This document shows, piece after piece, positions 1 through 6,245 of a DNA stretch of 13,269 nucleotides (position 1 is the stretch's first letter; each line of letters opens with the position of its first letter). Made by a program: the position numbers and the translations under genes. The stretch lies in assembly GCA_030690855.1 (NCBI GenBank), contig JAUYFR010000163.1, positions 1-13,269 on the forward strand, in the 5' to 3' direction. This stretch comes from Gallionellaceae bacterium (GTDB taxonomy: Bacteria; Pseudomonadota; Gammaproteobacteria; Burkholderiales; Gallionellaceae). A model generated the notes under the pieces. The model did not search any database. It had not been told where the DNA came from and was given only the letters and a program-made list of their open reading frames with translations.

Positions 1-437
1 CTGGAGGCTTCCCACAAGCAATGTCTGCATTGACTGCAAATGGAATGGTCACTCAGCTTGGCGGCATCTTAGGTACCTCAGAAGTTCATAACGAAATACT
101 GCATAAATGTGCCGAGACTGGAGTTTTCGGACTAATCGCTATTCTGTCGATCTACTTAGTGCCAGTGTTTATTCTTTTGCCAGGCATAAAATCTCGAAAC
201 CCACTCCCACGAGTTTTGGCATTCACTTCTCTGTGCTTAGTTCTAGGCTTTTTTCTTTTTGGATTAACCGTTGAGATATTTAATTTAAAAATGACCGCGA
301 CATTTTTTGCGTTTACGCTAGCCGCGCTTATGGCAGCAGCGACGCACCAAACACTGCATCAAAAAGACGAAACCCTTAAATCACCCACAGTCCAAGACGC
401 GAAACCAACTAAAAAAAACGAATTTTTCACATTGTAG
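1..437 (+). CDS. O-antigen ligase/polymerase (Wzy_C-type), C-terminal fragment
   Basis: Only the C-terminal end of the gene is in the window. The frame is open from position 3 leftwards off the edge, so the ATG at 21 is probably internal. The fragment has the loop motif HNEILHKCAETGVFGL, which matches the H-N-x-x-L...E-x-G-x-x-G-L signature of the Wzy_C family (WaaL O-antigen ligases and some polymerases). Three hydrophobic stretches follow: GLIAILSIYLVPVFILLP, then a segment around VLAFTSLCLVLGFFLFGLT, then ATFFAFTLAALMAAAT. They end in a charged, Lys-rich cytoplasmic tail. Such inner-membrane proteins join undecaprenyl-linked glycan to lipid A-core or polymerise repeat units on the periplasmic side. 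Ligase and polymerase cannot be told apart from this fragment. It sits first in a plus-strand series of glycan genes. Confidence 0.8.
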   Translation, partial: GGFPQAMSALTANGMVTQLGGILGTSEVHNEILHKCAETGVFGLIAILSIYLVPVFILLPGIKSRNPLPRVLAFTSLCLVLGFFLFGLTVEIFNLKMTATFFAFTLAALMAAATHQTLHQKDETLKSPTVQDAKPTKKNEFFTL

Positions 438-531
438 TTATTAGCACACCCTCTCTGCTTCACGCCAAGCGAACATATATTAGCGTAAACTTCCAAAAAT
501 CTTAAATCGAACTATCTACACTTTCACGATC

Positions 532-1479
532 ATGAAAATAAGCATCATCATTTTGAGCTACAACGATTACTCTGGCACAACTGGCCCTTGCCTTGCGTCG
601 CTGTCTAACGATCCCGCATTTCCAACATGGGAGGTGTTCGTCGTCGACAATGCCTCGAATGCAGAAACCAGAGACTCACTCCTCTCGGCTCAGGCTCAAT
701 ACCCATCCGTTCACTTTGTGCTCAATGAACAGAACATCGGATATGCAGCAGGCAACAACGTAGGTATTCGACTATCCACCGGAGGTGTCGTCATCTTGCT
801 AAATAGCGACACCATAGCCCCAGCTGGCATGATCGAAAAATTGGCAGCCCATTTCATAAATCATCCGCGACTAGGCATGATTGGCCCCGTTACCAATGCA
901 GCAGGCAATGAGCAGGCAATCCTCGCGTCAGCCGAATCCATTGAGGGAAAAAGTGAACAAGGCTTACGTTATGCAAACAGTGGCGGCAATGAACTGCTTG
1001 TAACTTATCGTATGGATTTTCACTGCGTTGCAATTGCTCGTGCAGTCATCAACAAAGTAGGCTTGCTGGATGAAGAGTTTGGACGCGGCTATTACGAAGA
1101 CTTTGATTACTCTTTGCGAGTTAAAAATGCAGGTTTTGATTTGCGCGTAGCTGAAGATGTGTTCGTCTATCATCGTGGCAGTGCTAGCTTCAGCAAGTTG
1201 CCGCGCGAAACAAAAGAGCTGATGAAGCGAAATAAAAAACGAATGCTCCGCAAACATGGCTCTCAGGTTTTGTTTCTCCACTTACGTGATGGCAATCTTG
1301 GAATACTGGCGCAATATGCAGAAAGAATGAATGCAGGACTAGCGTTGCCCGATTACCGAATTCAAAGCCGCATTGAATTTGCGATAAAAAATCAACCCAG
1401 AAGTTGGTTTAAGAAGTGGCGATATCTCAACCGTGTTAAGAAAATCGCTCACACTTTAAACATAAAAATTGGCGAATGA
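532..1479 (+). CDS. GT2 family glycosyltransferase (rhamnosyltransferase-like)
   Basis: A 315-residue cytoplasmic GT-A transferase predicted to add a sugar from a nucleotide donor to a growing glycan. The N-terminus KISIIILSYND and VDNAS (38-42) form the nucleotide-binding start typical of GT2. NIGYAAGNN (68-76) and the NSDT motif (91-94) correspond to the donor and metal site. YYEDFDYSLR (187-196), with the acidic ED pair, is the usual catalytic region, followed by VYHRGSASF. This arrangement is common in the WbbL/RfbF-like rhamnosyltransferase group, but donor and acceptor cannot be read from sequence. The C-terminal 90 residues are basic and could associate with the membrane. There is no evident Shine-Dalgarno before ATG 532. 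The stop codon lies inside an inverted repeat (1470-1497). Confidence 0.88.
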   Translation: MKISIIILSYNDYSGTTGPCLASLSNDPAFPTWEVFVVDNASNAETRDSLLSAQAQYPSVHFVLNEQNIGYAAGNNVGIRLSTGGVVILLNSDTIAPAGMIEKLAAHFINHPRLGMIGPVTNAAGNEQAILASAESIEGKSEQGLRYANSGGNELLVTYRMDFHCVAIARAVINKVGLLDEEFGRGYYEDFDYSLRVKNAGFDLRVAEDVFVYHRGSASFSKLPRETKELMKRNKKRMLRKHGSQVLFLHLRDGNLGILAQYAERMNAGLALPDYRIQSRIEFAIKNQPRSWFKKWRYLNRVKKIAHTLNIKIGE

Positions 1480-1497
1480 TCAATCTAGAATTCGCCA
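1470..1497. repeat. 8-bp inverted repeat at the end of the GT2 gene
   Basis: TGGCGAAT (1470-1477) and ATTCGCCA (1490-1497) are perfect inverted copies separated by 12 bases. They could form a hairpin that includes the stop codon. In the plus direction no T-tract follows. In the minus direction the stem is followed by ATTTTTATG, which is more terminator-like, but no minus-strand gene is present to terminate. It may be an RNA end or stability element, or chance. Confidence 0.35.
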
Positions 1498-1535
1498 TTG
1501 ATTATAAGACCCACAAGGCTCAAGTGCCTCATTAC

Positions 1536-1541
1536 TATAAT
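1536..1541 (+). promoter_or_regulatory. Possible promoter -10 element before the FkbM gene
   Basis: A perfect TATAAT hexamer stands 57 bases upstream of the ATG at 1599, within the 119-bp gap after the GT2 gene. No recognisable -35 hexamer occurs at 16-18 bp spacing, and there is no TG extension. If real, it would need an activator or be weak. A small AGGC/GCCT inverted repeat (1516-1529) lies just upstream where a -35 would be. Confidence 0.3.
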
Positions 1542-1598
1542 AGTGCGGACATCATTTTGATGAGCGGTTTTATCATCATAAACTAATCGACTACTAAT

Positions 1599-2324
1599 AT
1601 GATTAAAACGGACACACATAAATACTTCGCTCAGTACGGCGAGGACAAAATTCTGGATCAGATATTTGGCAAAAAAGAAGGTGTTTGCGTTGAGGTTGGC
1701 GGCTTTGACGGGGTAACCGGTAGCAATAGCTATTATTTCGAGAAATTGGGTTGGCGCTGCCTTGTTGTAGAACCTATGCCAGATTTCTGCCAAAAAATTA
1801 GGGCGGCGCGTTCATGTGAGATTGCTGAAATTGCGGCAAGCGATAAAAAAGGAGAATCTGAATTTTATGTAGCAGTTGGAGTAGAAGTGCTTTCGACTAT
1901 GCAAAAAGATGCGAATCATTTCGCACGCATCAAAAGCTCCAGCCAGGAAGAGATGAGGAAGATTACTGTAAAGACAGCACGTCTAGATGATATTTTTCTC
2001 GAACATGGCATAACAACAATCGATTTCATGACTATTGATGTAGGGGGGCATGAGATGTCAGCACTTGCAGGGATGTCTTTTGGCGCTATCTCGCCAAGGA
2101 TTGTAATTATTGAGGACAACTCAGGTGGCCTAGATACAGAAGTAAAAGATTTTATGAAATCCGTTGGATACACAAGATTTAAAAGAACAGGCAACAATGA
2201 TTGGTATACGAAGAAAAATGAGGCATTTTTTGATGCAAAGCAGGTAGCACTTTTAGAGTTAAAAAGATACTTGAGTGTCAAGTGGCGAAAATTTAAATTG
2301 CTCCTAAAAAAAGCTCGGCACTAA
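1599..2324 (+). CDS. FkbM family SAM-dependent methyltransferase
   Basis: A 241-residue predicted O-methyltransferase likely to methylate a sugar hydroxyl of the glycan. The start YFAQYGEDKIL is typical of FkbM-type proteins in polysaccharide loci. VEVGGFDG (31-38) is the SAM-binding glycine loop, VVEP (56-59) carries the acidic residue at the end of strand 2, and IDFMTIDVGGHE (141-152) is the second family signature. In FkbM proteins that motif is usually D-V-E-G; here the third position is glycine (codon GGG at 2043-2045), a possible functional change. The C-terminal tail is strongly basic (KWRKFKLLLKKARH). No Shine-Dalgarno is visible before ATG 1599. A perfect -10 hexamer lies 57 bases upstream, so the gene may have its own promoter. 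Confidence 0.85.
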   Translation: MIKTDTHKYFAQYGEDKILDQIFGKKEGVCVEVGGFDGVTGSNSYYFEKLGWRCLVVEPMPDFCQKIRAARSCEIAEIAASDKKGESEFYVAVGVEVLSTMQKDANHFARIKSSSQEEMRKITVKTARLDDIFLEHGITTIDFMTIDVGGHEMSALAGMSFGAISPRIVIIEDNSGGLDTEVKDFMKSVGYTRFKRTGNNDWYTKKNEAFFDAKQVALLELKRYLSVKWRKFKLLLKKARH

Positions 2325-2325
2325 C

Positions 2326-2418
2326 ATGGCTTTTTCAGAGAAGAGGATTCGAATGCACTTAATCTTTCACAAAATTGGGATGCCAATTCAACATAGAAAG
2401 CGCGGTCATGGCAAATAA
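2326..2418 (+). CDS. Possible small ORF or leader peptide (30 codons)
   Basis: This is a short frame beginning MAFSEKRIRMHL, one base after the stop of the FkbM gene and ending 11 bases into the next gene (TAA at 2416-2418; next ATG at 2408). An internal ATG at 2353 has a good Shine-Dalgarno (AAGAGG, 2341-2346) six bases upstream, better than the site of the downstream gene. Translation ending here could couple to the start at 2408. I do not recognise the peptide, which is rich in basic residues and His. It could be a coupling leader, the remnant of a displaced gene or chance. Confidence 0.25.
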   Translation: MAFSEKRIRMHLIFHKIGMPIQHRKRGHGK

Positions 2419-3400
2419 GACCTTAGTGCTCTATCACTACTTTGAAAAAGATCTTATTTACGTAGAAAATTTTTTTCATTTTTTGAGATTCGGATACGCT
2501 CCATCAATAGACTACATCGTGATTATTGCTGGCGAGCACACTATCGACTTGCCGCAATTTAAAAATCTTACTTACCTATTCACTAAAAATAAAAATAATG
2601 ACTATGGCGGGTACTCATTTGCTCTCAAACAAACAGTCAATATTGAAGCCTATGATTTCTTTGTCTTTATTAACTCGTCCGTCAGGGGGCCTTTTTTACC
2701 CAGCTACATATCAGAAAATTGGACCACCTGTTTTACAAATCTTCTGACAGAAAATGTTGGCTTAGTTGGCTCCGCAATAAATATTCTGCCGACCAGCACC
2801 TTTCTTTCAAAGTCTTACAAAGAGAAATATGGTGGGGATGAGCCGTTCTCTCACGTAGAGTCAATGGCATACAGCATGTCAAAGAAAATATTGCTTTATT
2901 TGCTTGAGAAAGGCCTATACGACTTAGTTCACCCACTCAGTAAAGACGAGGTAATTCGAGACTATGAAATCAGGCTTTCTCAGGAGGTTCTTGCCGCAGG
3001 CTGGAACATAAAATGCCTGTTAGCCGAGTACAACACGATAGATTACCGAAAACCACATGCGGATTTAAATCCAACCTCAGACAAGGGCGATCCATCTTGT
3101 AGCTTATCTTACTTCGGGCGCACAGCGCATCCCTATGAAACCGTTTTTGTAAAAACAAATAGAGATTTGTTTACAGAGCAATATTTATGCAGGCTGGCTT
3201 ACTCATCTCTTCTCCACATACCGGAACTGAGCGGCCTTGATAAAAATCTCTCTTACCAAAAGTATCTCGAAAAGCTAAAATTAGCCTCAACGTCGAAAGA
3301 ACGCGTCAGCTTTATTCCACCGAAATCAAAACTCAGATTTGCGCCTAAACCACTTCGCCCTCTTATGTTGAGAGTGAATGAGTTACTCAAAGCGACTTAA
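2408..3400 (+). CDS. Uncharacterised glycosyltransferase-like protein
   Basis: A 330-residue protein starting MANKTLVLYHYFEKD. Conserved-looking blocks are NDYGGYSFAL (64-73), FFVFINSSVRGPFLP (84-98) and HVESMAYSM (149-157). From memory, the combination of N-D-x-G-G-Y with 'FIN-S-VRGPF-P' occurs in a poorly studied family found in bacterial glycan loci and in some eukaryotes, often labelled glycosyltransferase. The GG-containing loop and the hydrophobic strand ending FINSS resemble a GT-A nucleotide-binding core, but no clear DxD is seen. There is no signal peptide or membrane segment. ATG 2408 is preferred; an in-frame TTG at 2375 would add 11 residues. A weak ribosome site, AGAAAG, lies seven bases before 2408. 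Function is inferred from context. Confidence 0.6.
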   Translation: MANKTLVLYHYFEKDLIYVENFFHFLRFGYAPSIDYIVIIAGEHTIDLPQFKNLTYLFTKNKNNDYGGYSFALKQTVNIEAYDFFVFINSSVRGPFLPSYISENWTTCFTNLLTENVGLVGSAINILPTSTFLSKSYKEKYGGDEPFSHVESMAYSMSKKILLYLLEKGLYDLVHPLSKDEVIRDYEIRLSQEVLAAGWNIKCLLAEYNTIDYRKPHADLNPTSDKGDPSCSLSYFGRTAHPYETVFVKTNRDLFTEQYLCRLAYSSLLHIPELSGLDKNLSYQKYLEKLKLASTSKERVSFIPPKSKLRFAPKPLRPLMLRVNELLKAT

Positions 3401-3456
3401 AAAATGAGCGGTAACGACTTTCCTGACATAAAGGTACAGGCCTGCATCTGACTGGG

Positions 3457-4434
3457 TTATTTTAAAAACTGCCGAACCGCTTTGACTATCTTTTGCCACG
3501 GTGAGCCTGTTGTAGACAAATGATTCAATAATTGCGATGCAGATACATCAATCAAATCGCTCAAATAACATATTTCATTGGCATCTCGACACAGAGCCAG
3601 CTGGAGTTTGGCAATAATTTGCACCTCACGCTTAATACAGCCGCGCTTCATCACCGCAGAAACATATTCATTAATAAAATTGATACTTATATCTTTGGGC
3701 AGTGCGCTTTTTGGTGCCCGCTCAAGCACTAGACCGAATTCCCAACCACCATGAGAATCCTCCATAAAATATAGGTCATTCAATTTGAAAGAAATTAAAC
3801 CTTGTGCCAATAAACCGACCACAAGGGAAGCGAACTCCTCCTGGGACCAACAATGCACATGGATACTGCGACGTCTATGAAGCTCAAATAGTTCGGCGTC
3901 TAGCTTGTCTGGATTGTGCCACTCTCTAACCTGCTCTGGATGAATAGGGTCCTGTTTATAGATGGCATTGCAAAACTCTGTTAGATGCGCATCGCTCACC
4001 TCAGTCACATTCTCATGATATTCACTCAAAATATGTGAAAGTTTAGTTGGCTCCCGAACCGCATCAAATGTTGATGTTCGATTCGGAAGTAGCAGGACCA
4101 TCTTTCCGCCAGGGCGAAGCACTCGTTCGAATTCGCATATAGCCTTGATAGGATTCGCCAAGTGTTCCAGCAAGTGAGAGGCGATAATGACATCAAATGA
4201 ACTCTCTGCAATTGGAGAAAGTCCATCAACGTCAAGATGTAAATCAAAGTCAGCGTTAATGCCAGGGGGATTTCCTACCAACTCGGGCCAATTAGCATCA
4301 CGCCCGCCCTGCACCGAACGATCAACATACTTCACTGATGCACCTTGACTAGTTGGGAATGGGCTGCCGCCAGGGCCGATTTCTAAAACATCCCCTGTTA
4401 GCATCGCACCAATTTGTTCTCGTCTATCGTTCAT
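3457..4434 (-). CDS. Class I SAM-dependent methyltransferase (Methyltransf_11 type)
   Basis: A 325-residue protein with a Rossmann methyltransferase core in its first half. LEIGPGG (17-23) binds SAM, VDR (37-39) is the acidic strand-2 end, DVIIASHLLEHL (81-92) is the motif that follows the methyl-donor pocket, and RVLRPGGKMVLLLPN (104-118) is the post-core strand. The remaining 200 residues are not recognised and may bind the glycan or nucleotide-sugar substrate. The start is firm: AGGAGGTA (complement of 4441-4448) is a near-perfect Shine-Dalgarno six bases before ATG 4434, the strongest in the window. The gene follows the GT10 gene on the same strand after 67 bp, so the two probably form one transcript and may act on the same sugar. 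The target of methylation is unknown. Confidence 0.82.
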   Translation of the reverse strand: MNDRREQIGAMLTGDVLEIGPGGSPFPTSQGASVKYVDRSVQGGRDANWPELVGNPPGINADFDLHLDVDGLSPIAESSFDVIIASHLLEHLANPIKAICEFERVLRPGGKMVLLLPNRTSTFDAVREPTKLSHILSEYHENVTEVSDAHLTEFCNAIYKQDPIHPEQVREWHNPDKLDAELFELHRRRSIHVHCWSQEEFASLVVGLLAQGLISFKLNDLYFMEDSHGGWEFGLVLERAPKSALPKDISINFINEYVSAVMKRGCIKREVQIIAKLQLALCRDANEICYLSDLIDVSASQLLNHLSTTGSPWQKIVKAVRQFLK

Positions 4435-4501
4435 TTACATTACCTCCTCATTATTGATTATTTTTTGTAACTCCAAATTTATAGTGTCACAAGGTTAGAT
4501 T
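4435..4501 (-). promoter_or_regulatory. Spacer between GT10 and methyltransferase genes, with Shine-Dalgarno
   Basis: Read on the minus strand, this 67-bp spacer holds a near-palindromic pair TTGTGAC/GTTACAA (7 pairs with one G-U, 14-base loop), an AT-rich TATAAA hexamer inside the loop and the AGGAGGTA ribosome site. The hexamer has no good -35. The spacer may simply set high translation of the methyltransferase. Confidence 0.4.
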
Positions 4502-5416
4502 CTATTTATTGATTTTCACTAATCGCCATCGATTAAATCTAAAGAAACTTTTCTTTGATGCAAGCGGATGGCTAGAGGCATTGAATATCTTTTCAAAAAA
4601 CTCGATCAACTTATCCTCTTCAAATAATGGGTTTGGCTGCCCCTCTTTGATCCAGGGCTTGCTCATCATTTCAATATACTGATCATTATTCCTATCCAGC
4701 TCAATGATTTTTTCAATTAGCGCTTCCTCAGATTTATAGTCTGAAAGATTCAGAAAGCTTTCCGGATTAAAATTTTTGTTGACGAGTGGATCACCCCAGT
4801 AGATGGGGATCGTATTAGATTGCATCGCATTTACTAATTTTTCTGAGGTATAGCCTGGCCGCACATTGTTTTCAAAACAGATATGAAACTTGTACGATTT
4901 TAAAAAATCTATTTTCTTGTCATAGCCCCACGGCAAGGGTCCGCCAATGTTGTTAAGCCCTCTACCCGCCGAATCAACCTGTTTGTATTTTGAAAGTTTG
5001 TAAAAAAAGTCTGTCCTTTTTTTTACTGAGCTATCCGAATAGCCCACAATAAAGGCACAAAACTTAGTTTTTGCCTGAAGTATATTTGCTGCCTCTTCAG
5101 GGGGCTTTAACAAAGATTCTGGCTCTGTCATGGCAACGTAATTGGGTAAGCGATAATGGCGAGAATTATCTATATAATCAAAAGAAAGGGCATAATCACA
5201 CACACTAAAATCAGGCGCCCAACATTCTTCTGTGTAATAAATTTTGACCCCATTATGCAGACGGTGAATATGCCCATAGTTGGAGTAGATAACAAAATCA
5301 GGCTTATCACATATATTGACTGTGAAATGATTTGAAAGAAACTTCACAAAATAATTGTCAGTTTTAGAAAAGCTTGCTGGAAAGTCACAAAAATCTAGGC
5401 TAATTACTTTTTTCAT
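4502..5416 (-). CDS. GT10 family glycosyltransferase (alpha-1,3-fucosyltransferase-like)
   Basis: A 304-residue protein strongly resembling GT10 fucosyltransferases, which transfer L-fucose from GDP-fucose to GlcNAc-type acceptors. The acceptor-side half contains KIYYTEECWAPDFSVCDY (58-75), equivalent to the family block 'GEN..P-F..CDYA', then FDY and a RLP (89-91) step. The donor-binding signature is CFENNVRPGYTSEKLVNAMQ (180-199) followed by NTIPIYWGDP (201-210); the E-K pair at 192-193 is the GDP-contacting site known from Helicobacter pylori FucT. The C-terminal heptad repeats of H. pylori enzymes are absent, replaced by a short basic tail. It is AT-rich compared with the right-hand operon (a sampled 60-base line has 15 G+C), suggesting transfer. 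No GDP-fucose synthesis gene is in the window. The ribosome site before ATG 5416 is weak. Confidence 0.87.
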   Translation of the reverse strand: MKKVISLDFCDFPASFSKTDNYFVKFLSNHFTVNICDKPDFVIYSNYGHIHRLHNGVKIYYTEECWAPDFSVCDYALSFDYIDNSRHYRLPNYVAMTEPESLLKPPEEAANILQAKTKFCAFIVGYSDSSVKKRTDFFYKLSKYKQVDSAGRGLNNIGGPLPWGYDKKIDFLKSYKFHICFENNVRPGYTSEKLVNAMQSNTIPIYWGDPLVNKNFNPESFLNLSDYKSEEALIEKIIELDRNNDQYIEMMSKPWIKEGQPNPLFEEDKLIEFFEKIFNASSHPLASKKSFFRFNRWRLVKINK

Positions 5417-5562
5417 AACAGCTTTTGAGAAAATATTCTGGTGGGCGAATATAACACGGCATTTTTATGGAGTGATTTGCGATTATCATTGCCCCACTAG
5501 TTAAATAGCACTTTCAACAATTACTAGAGAATGTGCCACCGATTTAAAACTTAAGGATGAAC
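5417..5562. promoter_or_regulatory. Divergent intergenic region with candidate promoters
   Basis: This is the only divergent junction in the window, between the GT10 gene (minus) and the methyltransferase-led operon (plus), so it should hold at least one promoter for each. Plus strand: TTGAGA (5425-5430) and TATAAC (5450-5455), 19 bp apart, each 5/6 to consensus but too widely spaced. A second weaker pair is TTGCGA with TTAAAT about 18 bp downstream. Minus strand: a TATATT hexamer (complement of 5448-5453) overlaps the first pair. The overlap could make the two directions compete. All are visual matches only. Confidence 0.35.
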
Positions 5563-6219
5563 ATGACAGACTGTCAAAACCCGCCAGATTCATACTATCA
5601 AAATGAACGCCGAGATTTAATTCCCTACATTCCACGTCAAGGAACCAAGCTACTGGAAATTGGTTGTGGCGAAGGTCTCTTTGCACTCATGCTCAAACGC
5701 GAGTGTGGCTATACCGAAGCATGGGGGATGGAATTCAACGAGAAGGTGGCTAAGGTTGCATCAACTAGATTAGATCGCGTCATAGTAGGCGATGTAGCGA
5801 AGACACTCGATGAGCTGCCGGATGGTTACTTCGACCTTGTCGTTATGAACGACGTTATTGAACATCTGGTCTGGCCGGAAGATATACTTAAACGACTGCG
5901 AGCCAAGTTAAGTCCAAACGCCAATATATTTTGCTCTATTCCCAATATTCGCCAGTATCGGATACTGTGGAACTTAATCCAACATCAAGATTTTGAATAC
6001 ACAGACCAAGGGACATTGGATCGCACACATCTCCGTTTCTTTACTCGAAGAACCATTCTTTCGATGCTTGAAAGAGCAGGCTATGAAACGATTTCAATCG
6101 TTGGTTGCTGCGGCACCACAAAGAGTTGGAAATTTAAGATCCTCAATGCACTAACACTTTGGAGAGGAAGTGATATGCAACATTCCCATTTTTACGTTCT
6201 GGCGAAACCCATCAAATAA
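5563..6219 (+). CDS. Class I SAM-dependent methyltransferase (Methyltransf_23 type)
   Basis: A 218-residue UbiG-like methyltransferase. LLEIGCGEG (30-38) is the SAM loop, with the acidic residue probably at MEF (56-58). VMNDVIEHL (94-102) is the classic motif after the donor pocket, and RTHLRFFTRRTI (154-165) is characteristic of this group in glycan loci. It likely methylates a sugar or a lipid-linked intermediate. ATG 5563 is chosen over ATG 5557 because the AAGGA ribosome site (5553-5557) lies five bases before it and would overlap the other start; the alternative adds two residues. It leads a plus-strand operon and is followed after 26 bp by a GT4-like gene. Confidence 0.85.
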   Translation: MTDCQNPPDSYYQNERRDLIPYIPRQGTKLLEIGCGEGLFALMLKRECGYTEAWGMEFNEKVAKVASTRLDRVIVGDVAKTLDELPDGYFDLVVMNDVIEHLVWPEDILKRLRAKLSPNANIFCSIPNIRQYRILWNLIQHQDFEYTDQGTLDRTHLRFFTRRTILSMLERAGYETISIVGCCGTTKSWKFKILNALTLWRGSDMQHSHFYVLAKPIK

Positions 6220-6245
6220 TTTTGATGATGAACTAGCGCCCCGCC

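Noticed and set aside
438..531. Promoter or small gene in the gap after the ligase fragment
   Set aside because: No paired -35/-10 hexamers, no hairpin with a T-tract and no coding frame of note were seen.
2375..2407. TTG 2375 as the start of the uncharacterised transferase
   Set aside because: The extra 11 residues do not resemble the protein's first strand, no ribosome site is evident, and ATG 2408 starts directly before the strand TLVLYHY.
3401..3456. Terminator between the convergent genes at 3400 and 3457
   Set aside because: The only symmetry is an interrupted palindrome around CAGGCCTG with no loop and no T-tract. I see nothing else in this gap.
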